Assembly: GCA_044869895.1 (NCBI GenBank)
Contig: JBIOXZ010000136.1
Location: 1-30,288, forward strand
From: AC-69 sp044869895
Lineage (GTDB): Bacteria > Actinomycetota > UBA4738 > HRBIN12
Direction: 5' to 3'
Length of the DNA: 30,288 nt
The notes under the pieces are model-generated. The model searched no databases. It was given only the letters and a program-made list of their open reading frames with translations, and was not told the DNA's origin. Shown one piece after another: positions 14,959 through 24,040 of the stretch. Positions within the stretch are counted from its first letter, which is position 1; each line of letters starts with the position of its first letter. The position numbers were made by a program, and so were the translations under genes.

Positions 14959-16565
14959 CAGCGCCTCCCCCGATGCCTTCGATCCTTCCGGATCTCGCGA
15001 ACGCAGTTGTACGCCGGGATCCCTGTCACACCGCCACCCGCGTGGGTGGCGCTCGAACACTGATACAGACCGGCGATGGGGGTTCGGTAATCGGCGTACC
15101 CCGGGGCCGGCCGCATGTGGAACAGTTGGTCCGCCGAGAGCTCCCCGTGGAAGATGTTGCCGCCGATCAGGCCCCATTCCTGCTCCATGTCGTACGGGCC
15201 GATCACCTTCCGAGCAACGACCGACTCCCTGAAACCCGGCGCGAGCTCCTCGTATCCGTCGATCACCCGGTCCGCGTAGGCCTCGAGCTCGTCCCGGTGC
15301 GGCTCCTCGGACCATTCGTGTGGCACCCACTGGGTGAACAGCGAGATGACGTGCGCGCCCTCCGGGGCGAGCGATGGATCGAGCACGGTCGGCACGACGC
15401 CGTCGGAGAACGGTCGCGTGGCCGGGATCCCCCGCCGGGCCTCCTCGAACGCGGTCTCCAGGTACTCGACCGAGTGCGCCAGCTCGATCCCGCCGGACAG
15501 ATCGGTGAAGTCCGGTGCACCGGAGAACCGTGGGAGCTTCGACAGCGCACAGTTGATCTTCACCACACCGCTCCGGGTCTTCCAGTGCTCGATGTCGTTC
15601 ACGAACTCCTCGGGGAGCTCGCTCCGGTCGATCTGGCGGAGGAACGTGATCTTCGGGTGGCACGCGGTGATGGTGATTGGGGCGTGGAGCTCCTCGCCAC
15701 CCTCGAGCGCCACACCGTAGGCCCGGCCCGCCCGCACCAGGACCCTCTCCACCCGCGCGTTGGTCCGGATCTCGGCCCCGAACGAACGGGCGCTCCGCTC
15801 GATGGCCGCGGCCACCGCGCCCATGCCGCCCTCGGGCACGCCCCATCCGCCGAGCGTGCCGCCACCGACGTTCCCGATGGAGTGATGGGCCATCACGTAC
15901 CCGGTCCCGGGCTCGTACGGGCCGGCCCAGGTCCCGATGAGGCCGTCGATGGCCCGCACCGTCTTGACCGCGTCGGATTCGAAGAACCGGTCGACGATGT
16001 CCGCCACGGACATGGTCATCAGGCGGGTGACCTCGCCGACCGTCCGGACGTCGAGGCCGCGGAAGCGCCAGGCCAACCTGAGTTGATCCCACAGGTCGGA
16101 GGGGCGCCTGGAGCCGATCCTCGGCGGCGTGGTCATCAGGAGTGGTCCGAGGACGTCGGCGAGACCCGTGATCCACGCGTCCCACCGTTCTGTTGCCTCG
16201 GCGTCACGCCCGGAGAACCTGGCGAACTCTTCACTGTTCTTCGCGTTGTCGTCGTACTCGATCATCACCCGCCCGTCGGGGAACGGGACGACGTACGGGC
16301 CGACAGCGTGGACCCGATACCCATGCCGTTCGAGTCGGAGATCGCGGATGATCGTGTCCGGCATCAAGCTCATGACATAGCTGAGCGTGGTGACCCGGAA
16401 CTCGGGGTGATCGGGCCACGGTTTGTCGGTGGCGGCGGCGCCCCCCGTCTTGTACCGGGCCTCACACACCACGGTGCGCGCGCCCGCCCTCGCGAGGTAC
16501 GCCGCCGCCACCAGGCCGTTGTGGCCCCCGCCGATGACGATGGCGTCGTATCGGTTCGCCCGCAC
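14958..16565 (-). CDS. FAD-dependent oxidoreductase, phytoene desaturase/PYROXD2-like family
   Basis: A 535-residue flavoprotein. The N-terminal dinucleotide motif YDAIVIGGGHNGLVAAAYL (6-24) is followed by a conserved EARYKTGGAA block, and the C-terminal FAD closure reads IAGLYQCSSATHAGGGVTGIP (about 499-519). This is the COG1233 pattern of carotenoid desaturases and PYROXD2, which includes many uncharacterised dehydrogenases. No carotenoid genes are nearby, so a desaturase role is not supported; oxidation of an amine or other small molecule fits its coupled DmdA-like neighbour better. It starts with GTG at 16565, with AGGAGG 11 bases upstream, directly after a promoter bracketed by two palindromes. 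It is the first gene of the run. Confidence 0.85.
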   Translation of the reverse strand: MRANRYDAIVIGGGHNGLVAAAYLARAGARTVVCEARYKTGGAAATDKPWPDHPEFRVTTLSYVMSLMPDTIIRDLRLERHGYRVHAVGPYVVPFPDGRVMIEYDDNAKNSEEFARFSGRDAEATERWDAWITGLADVLGPLLMTTPPRIGSRRPSDLWDQLRLAWRFRGLDVRTVGEVTRLMTMSVADIVDRFFESDAVKTVRAIDGLIGTWAGPYEPGTGYVMAHHSIGNVGGGTLGGWGVPEGGMGAVAAAIERSARSFGAEIRTNARVERVLVRAGRAYGVALEGGEELHAPITITACHPKITFLRQIDRSELPEEFVNDIEHWKTRSGVVKINCALSKLPRFSGAPDFTDLSGGIELAHSVEYLETAFEEARRGIPATRPFSDGVVPTVLDPSLAPEGAHVISLFTQWVPHEWSEEPHRDELEAYADRVIDGYEELAPGFRESVVARKVIGPYDMEQEWGLIGGNIFHGELSADQLFHMRPAPGYADYRTPIAGLYQCSSATHAGGGVTGIPAYNCVREIRKDRRHRGRR

Positions 16566-16576
16566 CCGGTAAAAGG

Positions 16577-16628
16577 CCTCCTGAACGGCGGTTCAGCCGA
16601 ACGATAGCACCGTTGAACAGCGGTTCAA
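16577..16628 (-). promoter_or_regulatory. Promoter bracketed by two TGAAC-N4-GTTCA operator-like palindromes
   Basis: On the minus strand TTGAAC (complement of 16623-16628) and TATCGT (16601-16606) form a -35/-10 pair with 16 bp spacing. Two 14-bp palindromes of the form TGAAC-NNNN-GTTCA lie at 16614-16627, overlapping the -35, and at 16582-16595, over the predicted transcription start and touching the AGGAGG ribosome site (16577-16582). Their centres are 32 bp apart, about three helical turns. This is the layout of a repressor (for example TetR-like) controlling the FAD oxidoreductase operon. No regulator gene is visible within the window. Confidence 0.65.
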
Positions 16629-16642
16629 TCCGAGTGGATGGG

Positions 16643-17893
16643 TTAGGTGAGCTCCATGGCCGGCGCGCTCGCGGGCTCGGCCTCCTCAGCCGTCGCGATG
16701 TCCACCTCGACCGCCTTACGATCGGATCGACGCCGCAAGATGGGCAGGAGGACGAGGGCCCCGATGGCAGCGGTCAGGCCGCCGATCGCGTAGACGTTCT
16801 GCGGCCCGACGGCCCGCAGCACCACCCCGGCCGCGGCGAGCCCGAGGACGAAGGCGATCGACGTCAGGCCCTCCGAGGCGGCGATCACGCGGCTTCGGAC
16901 GGCATCGGGCGTGCGCCGCTGCTGGATGCCCTGTTCGGCCACCAGCACTGTGGCGTCGCCCACCCCTGACAGTAGGGCCACGATCAGGATCGGCCAGAAC
17001 CAGGGAGAGACGGCGATGGCGGCCGTGGTCACGGCGACCAGCGCCATTCCCAGGAACAGCGCGCTTGGCTCCCGGTCCTCGTTCAGGTACCGGCCTGCGA
17101 ACGAGCCGACGACGGATCCCGCCCCCCAGAACGTGATCAGCAGGCCATAACCGATGGAGCCGGCGTGGAAGTGCTCGACGAGCGGGACGTCGGCCACCAT
17201 CACCAGGCCGAGCCCGAACACGAGCCCGGTCCAGGCCAGCACAAGCGTTCGCAGCACCCGATCCCGGGCGATGAACACGAACCCTGCCCGAAGTCCGCGG
17301 TGCTCGGACGCGTCGGAACGGTCCCCTGCGAACGGCGCGCGAACCGTCCACACGAGGACAGCCGAGACGGCGAACGTGACCGCGTTCAGGCCGAATACCC
17401 ATGCCGGCCCGATGGCGGCGACCAGTACGCCGCCGATCGCCGGGCCGACCATGACGCCGGCGTTGCGCCCCAGCGAGACCAGGCCGTTCGCCCAGGACAG
17501 CTCGGACCGCTCGACCATGTTCGGGATGGCCGCGGCCGACGCCATCCAGAACGGGGTCTCGACGAGTGCCGAGACGAACGCCAGAGCGAGCAGCCACGCG
17601 GGATCGCCAGCGAACGCCATCGCGCCGAAGGCCGCAACCCCTGCCAGGTCGGACAGGATCATGACCCGGCGACGGTCGAACCGGTCGCCGATCGCGCCGG
17701 CAAGCGGGGCCACGAAGCCGTTCACGCCGAACGTGAGGAGCAGCGCCGCCGAGAGCCATGCGGGCGAACGCGTCCGCTCGTACACCGTGAACATCAGCGC
17801 CGTGTAAGCGGCCGCCCCGCCCGTGATCGAGATCAGGCGCGCCGTGGCCAGCCGGCGCACGGCGGCTCTCGGTGATGTGCGATGGACGGTCAT
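16643..17893 (-). CDS. MFS exporter (MFS_3/EntS- and Mef-like)
   Basis: A 416-residue major facilitator superfamily protein with 12 predicted membrane segments. The loop between segments 2 and 3 reads GAIGDRFDRRRVMI, the A-like MFS signature of the group that includes enterobactin exporter EntS and macrolide efflux Mef proteins. Export of a drug or siderophore is therefore likely, but the substrate is unknown. The ATG at 17893 follows AAGGAG seven bases upstream. That ribosome site and start codon form one arm of a long-range inverted repeat in the leader. A charged C-terminal tail (EVDIATAEEAEPAS) follows the last segment. Its stop is 77 bp before the FAD oxidoreductase start. Confidence 0.85.
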   Translation of the reverse strand: MTVHRTSPRAAVRRLATARLISITGGAAAYTALMFTVYERTRSPAWLSAALLLTFGVNGFVAPLAGAIGDRFDRRRVMILSDLAGVAAFGAMAFAGDPAWLLALAFVSALVETPFWMASAAAIPNMVERSELSWANGLVSLGRNAGVMVGPAIGGVLVAAIGPAWVFGLNAVTFAVSAVLVWTVRAPFAGDRSDASEHRGLRAGFVFIARDRVLRTLVLAWTGLVFGLGLVMVADVPLVEHFHAGSIGYGLLITFWGAGSVVGSFAGRYLNEDREPSALFLGMALVAVTTAAIAVSPWFWPILIVALLSGVGDATVLVAEQGIQQRRTPDAVRSRVIAASEGLTSIAFVLGLAAAGVVLRAVGPQNVYAIGGLTAAIGALVLLPILRRRSDRKAVEVDIATAEEAEPASAPAMELT

Positions 17894-17967
17894 GAAACGA
17901 CTCCTTGGTTCGATGGCTCAGGACGTGCGAGGACGGTGAGGAACCGCCCGCCGGGAGGCGAGCGAAC

Positions 17968-17984
17968 GCGTCACCCGGTGACGC
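17968..17984. repeat. Perfect 8-bp palindrome with 1-bp centre
   Basis: GCGTCACC and GGTGACGC flank a single C. As RNA it forms a 7-bp stem with a three-base loop; as DNA it is also a plausible operator. No U-run follows on the minus strand, so it is unlikely to be an intrinsic terminator for serA. The second half of the palindrome can instead pair with 17994-17999. Confidence 0.6.
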
Positions 17985-18012
17985 TGGAGTTGATCACCGT
18001 GAGCCGTTTCAT
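17971..18012 (-). CDS. Putative 13-residue leader peptide
   Basis: An ORF of 13 codons plus TGA (MKRLTVINSSVTG) starts nine bases after the -10 TACACT box, so the mRNA would be almost leaderless. The stop codon falls inside the distal arm of an 8-bp stem, and the first codons are complementary to the ribosome site of the downstream exporter. Position, size and pairing match leader peptides that control resistance genes by ribosome stalling. The peptide has no stalling motif that I can name. Translation is inferred only. Confidence 0.5.
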   Translation of the reverse strand: MKRLTVINSSVTG

Positions 18013-18076
18013 GGTTCGCCGAGTGTACCAGCCCGTCCCTACCAGGGAACCACGTTTCGCGACAGCGGGGAAGACG

Positions 18077-19660
<1,584 letters not shown>

Positions 19661-19664
19661 GCGC

Positions 19665-20816
19665 CTATTCCGCGGAGGCGAAGACGTCCTCGGCGGCGGC
19701 CACGGCCGCGCCCCGCTTGACCGGGTATCCCAGCTTGTCCAGGGCGAGCTCGATGGCTGCCAGCCCTCGGATCATGTCGAGTCGTTCGTAGTACCCGAGG
19801 TGGCCGATGCGGAAGACCTTGCCCTTGAGCGGCCCCTGACCCGGGGCCAGGATGATGCCGTCGTCGGCTCGGAGCGTGGCGCAGATCCGGTCGGCGTCGA
19901 TGCCCTCGGGAGCACGGACCGCGGTCACCGTCCAGGCGCGCTCGGGATCCTCGCCGAACAGGTCAAGCCCGAGGGCTCGGATGCCTTCCTTGATCGCACG
20001 CGACAGCATGCGGTGCCGGGCGTACGCTGCCTCCGGCCCGTCCTGGTAGTACAGGCGAAGCGCTGCCTGGAGCCCCTGCACCACCGAGATGGCGGGGGTC
20101 CACGGGCTCTCCGGGTCCTTCAGGCCGAACGACTGCCTGTACGAGGTCCAGTCGAAGTAGAACCGCGGGTTCTTCGCGTCGGCCTGCGCGGCCCACGCCG
20201 CCTGGGAGATCGCGGCGAACGCGAGTCCGGGCGAGGCGGACAGCGCCTTCTGGGACCCGCTGATCGCGACGTCGATGCCCCAGTCGTCGAAGTCGAATGG
20301 CACGGCCCCGAGCGAGGACACGGCGTCCACGACGACCATGGCGCCGGCGTCCTTTGCCGCCCGGGCGATCGCCTCGATGTCGTGCACGACCCCCGTCGAG
20401 GTTTCGCTCTGCGTGAGCAGCACGGCCTTGGCCGGAGCCTTCGCCATCGCGGCCCCGACGTCGGCGGCCTTCACAGCCTCGCCCCACTCGTACTCGATCG
20501 TGTGGACATCGAGCCCGTAGGCGCGGGCGATCTTGGCGAACCGCTCTGCGAAGTACCCGGCCAGTGGCACCAGCACCGGGTCGCCCGGAGAGAAGCAATT
20601 GGCGACCGCCGACTCGAGACCCCCGGTGCCCGAGGAGGTGAAGATCAGGACGTCGGATCCCGTGCGGTACAGCCGTTGAAGGCCCTCGGTCACCTCCTGA
20701 AACATCCGGCCGAAGCCGGGACCACGGTGGTAGACGAGCGGGCTCCCCTGAGCCAGATACACCTCGGGCGGGATCGGTGTCGGTCCAGGGGCCAGGATGA
20801 TCTCGGGTCTGTCCAC
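19665..20816 (-). CDS. Class V PLP aminotransferase (alanine/serine-glyoxylate type), probable phosphoserine route partner
   Basis: A 383-residue fold-type I enzyme of the class V group. It begins ILAPGPTPIPPEV, has SSGTGGLESA for phosphate binding, Asp164 in VVVDAVSS, and Lys190 in SGSQKALSASPG as the PLP lysine. Alanine-glyoxylate and serine-glyoxylate aminotransferases and the small subunit of soluble hydrogenase have this pattern. Its four-base gap to serA suggests that it supplies or consumes an amino group in serine metabolism, possibly replacing SerC; serine-glyoxylate transamination is the alternative. The GTG start has AGGAG 11 bases upstream. A 79-base gap separates it from the upstream small gene; it contains CGCGA-TGT-TCGCG at 20848-20860 and no strong promoter. 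Confidence 0.85.
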   Translation of the reverse strand: MDRPEIILAPGPTPIPPEVYLAQGSPLVYHRGPGFGRMFQEVTEGLQRLYRTGSDVLIFTSSGTGGLESAVANCFSPGDPVLVPLAGYFAERFAKIARAYGLDVHTIEYEWGEAVKAADVGAAMAKAPAKAVLLTQSETSTGVVHDIEAIARAAKDAGAMVVVDAVSSLGAVPFDFDDWGIDVAISGSQKALSASPGLAFAAISQAAWAAQADAKNPRFYFDWTSYRQSFGLKDPESPWTPAISVVQGLQAALRLYYQDGPEAAYARHRMLSRAIKEGIRALGLDLFGEDPERAWTVTAVRAPEGIDADRICATLRADDGIILAPGQGPLKGKVFRIGHLGYYERLDMIRGLAAIELALDKLGYPVKRGAAVAAAEDVFASAE

Positions 20817-20895
20817 GATGAAGCTCGCTCCTGGGGGAGGTCAAGCACGCGATGTTCGCGAGGATGCGCCAGCCTACCATCCGTCGGCTGTCGAA

Positions 20896-21123
20896 CTAGT
20901 AACGGAAGCTGTGGAAGACGTCCTCGGCGGGCTCGCGATCGCGGAGGTCCTCGGCGGAGAGCTCCGTGGCGTGCGGGGTCCGGCCGAGGATCCGATCGAC
21001 CAGCGACCGGCGGCCCTTCGCGCGCGCCAGGGTTCGCGAGACCCTGTCCATCCGGGCATCGCGGCGCTTCCGTTGCTGGTTCAGGTCGCAGGGCAGGTGG
21101 CTGACGACGGGGCCCACGGTCAC
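20896..21123 (-). CDS. Small conserved-context hypothetical protein (75 aa)
   Basis: The GTG at 21123 overlaps the reductase TGA in a GTGA, giving a 75-residue product ending in EDVFHSFRY. It is rich in Arg, Asp and Glu, has no membrane segment or signal peptide, and contains a basic central part (RKRRDARMDRVSRTLARAKGR) that could be helical, then an acidic tail. I do not recognise a family. The tight overlap with the ferredoxin reductase and the clean end before the next gene argue that it is translated. A longer open frame reaching into the reductase gene is out of frame with it and is not real. Confidence 0.55.
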   Translation of the reverse strand: MTVGPVVSHLPCDLNQQRKRRDARMDRVSRTLARAKGRRSLVDRILGRTPHATELSAEDLRDREPAEDVFHSFRY

Positions 21124-22337
21124 TCCCTCGGCGGCGCCAGCGTGCGGAGGTCGATCTCCGGGTCGGCGAGCAACTCGGGGTCCGGCCTGACCTGCGCCTT
21201 GATGAGCGGCATGGAGCGCCGCACGTCTCGGGGCCAGTTCATGGTGAAGGTCGAGCGGAGCACGCCCTCCTTCAGCAGGAAAGCGGCGAACCTCCGTTCC
21301 TCGAGGCTGCCTCGCACGATCACATCGTCCCACTCGGTGGCGAATCCGGCCATCTGAATGTTCACGTCGTACTGGTCCGACCAGAACCAATGGGGGTCGT
21401 CGAAGACCTCGTTGTGGCCCAGCATGTTGCGGGCCGCCGCCTGCCCCATCTTCATCGCGTTGTCGAAGTGCTCGACCCGGATGCGACCGAAGACGGGGTG
21501 GTCGTGGCGGGCCACGTCGCCCGCCGCGAAGACGCCGGGGACGTTGGTCTGGAGGACCGGATCGACCAGGATCCCGTCGTCCACGGCCACGTCCGTCCCC
21601 TGCACCACCTCGGTCACGGGCTCGACGCCCACGCCCACCACGGCGAAGTCGCCCTCGATCGCCCTCCCCTGCTTCGTGTGGAGCACCTCGAACCGTCCAT
21701 CGCCCTCGAACCGTTCCACCGCATCCCGGAAGAACATCTGCACGCCGTGATCGCGGTGGAGCCCCTCGAGCACCCGGCCGAGCTCGTTCCCCAGGACTCG
21801 TTGGAGCGGCGTCTCGGCGAACTCGACGACCGTGACCTCGACGCCCCGACCGCGGAGCGAGGCGGCCACCTCGGCGCCGATGAACCCCATGCCGACCAGC
21901 ACGGCCCGGGCCCCCGGCACGGCGGCCGCCCTGATCGCGTCGGAGTCAGCGAGGCAGCGAAGGTCGTGTACCCCCGGCAGGTCGAGTCCCGGCAACGGGA
22001 ACTTCCGATTACGGCACCCCGTGGCGATGAGGAGCGAGTCGAACGCCATCCGCTCGCCGTCCGGGAGCTCGACGCTTCGTCCGGCGACGTCGACGCGCTG
22101 GGCGCTCTGCCCGAACCGGGCCTCGATCTGGTTCTTCTCGTACCACTCCGCCGGCCGGATGAACCGGGGTTCCTGCTCCTCGCCGCGCAGGTACTCCTTT
22201 GACAGGGGCGGCCGCTCGTACGGCGGATTGGATTCCTGGCCGATAAGCACCACGCGACCGTCGAACCCCTCCTCGCGAAGCGTGGCCGCCGCGGTGCCAC
22301 CGGCCATGTTGGCTCCGATGACGACGAAGGTCGACAT
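21120..22337 (-). CDS. FAD-dependent ferredoxin reductase (Rieske-system type)
   Basis: A 405-residue flavoprotein with two dinucleotide folds. VVIGANMAGGTAAATLREEG (about 5-24) binds FAD, followed by PYERPPLSKEYL, the signature of oxygenase-coupled ferredoxin reductases. VLVGMGFIGAEVAASLRGRG (about 145-165) binds NAD(P)H, and VFAAGDVA closes the FAD site. It passes electrons from NAD(P)H to a [2Fe-2S] carrier, almost certainly the Rieske ferredoxin encoded three bases upstream. The ATG at 22337 is only three bases after that stop, so translation is probably coupled. The terminal oxygenase is not in this operon. Confidence 0.9.
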   Translation of the reverse strand: MSTFVVIGANMAGGTAAATLREEGFDGRVVLIGQESNPPYERPPLSKEYLRGEEQEPRFIRPAEWYEKNQIEARFGQSAQRVDVAGRSVELPDGERMAFDSLLIATGCRNRKFPLPGLDLPGVHDLRCLADSDAIRAAAVPGARAVLVGMGFIGAEVAASLRGRGVEVTVVEFAETPLQRVLGNELGRVLEGLHRDHGVQMFFRDAVERFEGDGRFEVLHTKQGRAIEGDFAVVGVGVEPVTEVVQGTDVAVDDGILVDPVLQTNVPGVFAAGDVARHDHPVFGRIRVEHFDNAMKMGQAAARNMLGHNEVFDDPHWFWSDQYDVNIQMAGFATEWDDVIVRGSLEERRFAAFLLKEGVLRSTFTMNWPRDVRRSMPLIKAQVRPDPELLADPEIDLRTLAPPRE

Positions 22338-22340
22338 GGA

Positions 22341-22649
22341 CTACTCGAGCGAGACGAGCAGCTGACCGTCCTCCTCGCGCACCTCGAACACGTCGATGGG
22401 CTCGGTGGCCGGACCGTTCACCACCTCGCCGGAGGTGATGTCGAACTGGCTCCCATGGCAGGGGCACTCGATCACCAGGCCCTCGAGGTCCCCCTCGGCC
22501 AGGGAGCACTGCCGGTGCGTACAGACGTCATCGAACGCGTGCAGGTTGCCGCCGACGTTCGCGATGGCCACCATCCGGTCCCCGACCGGAACGGCGGTCA
22601 TCTCTCCGTCGCCGATCTCGCCGGCCTCGACCTTCGCCCAATCCGCCAT
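22341..22649 (-). CDS. Rieske [2Fe-2S] ferredoxin
   Basis: A 102-residue Rieske protein. Cys43-x-His45 in VCTHRQC and Cys62-x-x-His65 in CPCHGSQF ligate the cluster, with a 16-residue gap typical of the family. It is cytoplasmic, with no signal or anchor, as in biphenyl or naphthalene dioxygenase ferredoxins and in NirD-like proteins. The ATG at 22649 follows GAAGGAGA and is where homology starts; the open frame upstream is noise. It forms an electron-transfer pair with the next gene. Upstream TATGCT (complement of 22705-22710) may be a -10, so this operon may start here. Confidence 0.92.
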   Translation of the reverse strand: MADWAKVEAGEIGDGEMTAVPVGDRMVAIANVGGNLHAFDDVCTHRQCSLAEGDLEGLVIECPCHGSQFDITSGEVVNGPATEPIDVFEVREEDGQLLVSLE

Positions 22650-22704
22650 GTACCGGTTCTCCTTCCCCTCTCGTTCCGTGTGCGGTCCGAGGACGCGCGG
22701 GCCA

Positions 22705-22710
22705 AGCATA
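22705..22710 (-). promoter_or_regulatory. Possible -10 box for the Rieske ferredoxin operon
   Basis: TATGCT on the minus strand lies in the 97-base gap between the MFS gene and the ferredoxin start and would give a leader of roughly 50 bases. The best -35 upstream is only TTCGGC at 18 bp, so this is a weak call. Confidence 0.3.
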
Positions 22711-22746
22711 GGGCACGAGCCGCGGAGGGCCGAACCCCGACGGGCG

Positions 22747-24021
22747 CTAGTCGGGCGGGCTCCCGGTCCTGCGCCGGGCAAGGAGGTCCGGGGTCAGGTA
22801 TCCCAGGCCGACCACCAGGTACATGCCGAACAGGATGAGGAATCCCTCCCGGAACCCGAGCGGCAGCATCGCGGGGATGAGGGCCCCCAGCACCCACGAC
22901 AGCTGGAACACCACCTCGTAGCGGACGAACACGCGGCCGTGCGCTCCTCCCGGCGCCAGCTGCTGCATGAGGCTCTGGAACGCCAGGCGCCCGAGCTCGC
23001 TCGAGGCCCCGGCGACCAGCGCGAACGCTGTGAGGATGGGCAGCGAGAACGCGACGAAGGCGAGGAACGCCCCGATCCCGGCCGCCACGATGCACGCCAC
23101 CACCACCGCTTCCTCCCGAACGGAGATCGGGAGCCGGGGGGCGATCACGTCACCCAGGAAGCCGCCGAGGCCGGCCCCGCCGGCCAGCACGACGAACCAA
23201 TACGTCGGCTCGCCGCTTCGCCGAAGGGCGAAGGCGATGGAGAACAGGAGGAACCCGTTCGCGGCCCGGAGGCCGGCGCCCCCGATCGCCGGGGCGGCGA
23301 GCTCCGGGATGGCTCCCAGGCGGCTCACGTGTCCACGGCGCGGCGGCACCTGCGGGTTCGGCAGCCGAAGGTTCAACAGCGAGGCGACCGTGTAGACGGC
23401 CGCCGCGCCGTACAGCGCGGCGGCCGGCCCCCCGGCCCTGTACAGCAACACGCCCGGCACCGCGGCCAGCGCCACACCGCCCACGGCGATCCTTCCGAGG
23501 CGCGCGTTGGCGCGTACCAACCCCTCGTTCGGCCCCGCGTACGCCATGACCAGGCCGTTCCTGGTGATCGTGTGGACCCTCGACAGCACGAGGATGGCGA
23601 ACGCGAACGGGTACAGCAGCAGCGTGTTGAACCCGGGGGCCGCGAACACACACACGACCGCGCGGCCGGCGGCGGAGGCGAGCGAGATGGCTCGCCGAGG
23701 ACCGGCCCGGTCGAGGAGGGGCACGAGCAGAGGGCCGGCCACCGCCAGCGGCGCCAGCGTCAGCCCCAGGTACAGGGCGACCTTGGGCCGGGCCTCGCCC
23801 ACCGGCACGTCGAAGAAGATCGACCCGGCCAGTGCGATGGCCACCATGGCGTCGCCGGCCGCGCTGGCCAGATGCACGAGCGCGTAGGTGTCGAGCGGGT
23901 CGTCGGAGACCCACAGCCGCCGGATCGGCCGGACGATGAGGCTCTCCAGCATCGCGGCCAGGCCGAGGAGGATGAGCTGCCACCACGGGTAGCGCTTGGG
24001 CTCCTGGGCGCTCCCCCCCAT
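22747..24021 (-). CDS. MFS-like transporter, substrate unknown
   Basis: A 424-residue integral membrane protein with about 12 hydrophobic segments and MFS-like spacing, but a weak signature between segments 2 and 3. The N-terminal half has a soluble stretch LIVRPIRRLWVSDDPLDTYALVHLASAAGDAMVAIALAG before the first long membrane run. A central positively charged loop (RLPNPQVPPRRGHVSRLG) divides the two halves. I cannot assign a substrate. The ATG at 24021 lies 19 bases after gatB and is chosen because the open frame to 24099 would overlap gatB by 59 bases. The ribosome site is weak. It appears to be co-transcribed with gatB. Confidence 0.75.
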   Translation of the reverse strand: MGGSAQEPKRYPWWQLILLGLAAMLESLIVRPIRRLWVSDDPLDTYALVHLASAAGDAMVAIALAGSIFFDVPVGEARPKVALYLGLTLAPLAVAGPLLVPLLDRAGPRRAISLASAAGRAVVCVFAAPGFNTLLLYPFAFAILVLSRVHTITRNGLVMAYAGPNEGLVRANARLGRIAVGGVALAAVPGVLLYRAGGPAAALYGAAAVYTVASLLNLRLPNPQVPPRRGHVSRLGAIPELAAPAIGGAGLRAANGFLLFSIAFALRRSGEPTYWFVVLAGGAGLGGFLGDVIAPRLPISVREEAVVVACIVAAGIGAFLAFVAFSLPILTAFALVAGASSELGRLAFQSLMQQLAPGGAHGRVFVRYEVVFQLSWVLGALIPAMLPLGFREGFLILFGMYLVVGLGYLTPDLLARRRTGSPPD

Positions 24022-24040
24022 CGGCCGGCCCGGTCGGGCC

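Larger units (their letters stand above)
17891..18030 (-). promoter_or_regulatory. Exporter leader: extended -10 promoter and putative translational attenuator
   Basis: Reading the minus strand: TGGTACACT (complement of 18022-18030) is an extended -10. An ATG opens a 13-codon ORF at 18012. Positions 18001-18013 can pair with 17891-17903 (12 of 13 Watson-Crick, the other G:U), which would bury the exporter's GGAG ribosome site and AUG. Between them, stem 17994-17999:17976-17981 (CGGTGA with TCACCG) excludes stem 17977-17984:17968-17975 (GCGTCACC with GGTGACGC), because both use the middle arm. Translation or stalling on the small ORF would change which pairs form. The folding is deduced by eye. 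Confidence 0.6.

Noticed and set aside
14958..16565. Carotenoid biosynthesis role for the FAD oxidoreductase
   Set aside because: The family resemblance is broad; no phytoene synthase, cyclase or prenyltransferase lies nearby, and it is coupled to a folate-dependent enzyme instead.
14949..16607. 552-codon plus-strand open frame
   Set aside because: It is antisense to the FAD oxidoreductase, which has both FAD motifs and a ribosome site. The plus-strand product has no recognisable domain.
17968..17984. Intrinsic terminator for serA
   Set aside because: The stem is short and no U-run follows on the minus strand. Its alternative pairing with a leader arm fits attenuation better.
20848..20860. 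CGCGA-TGT-TCGCG palindrome upstream of the aminotransferase as an operator
   Set aside because: Only five bases per arm in very GC-rich sequence, a single copy and no clear promoter; too likely by chance.
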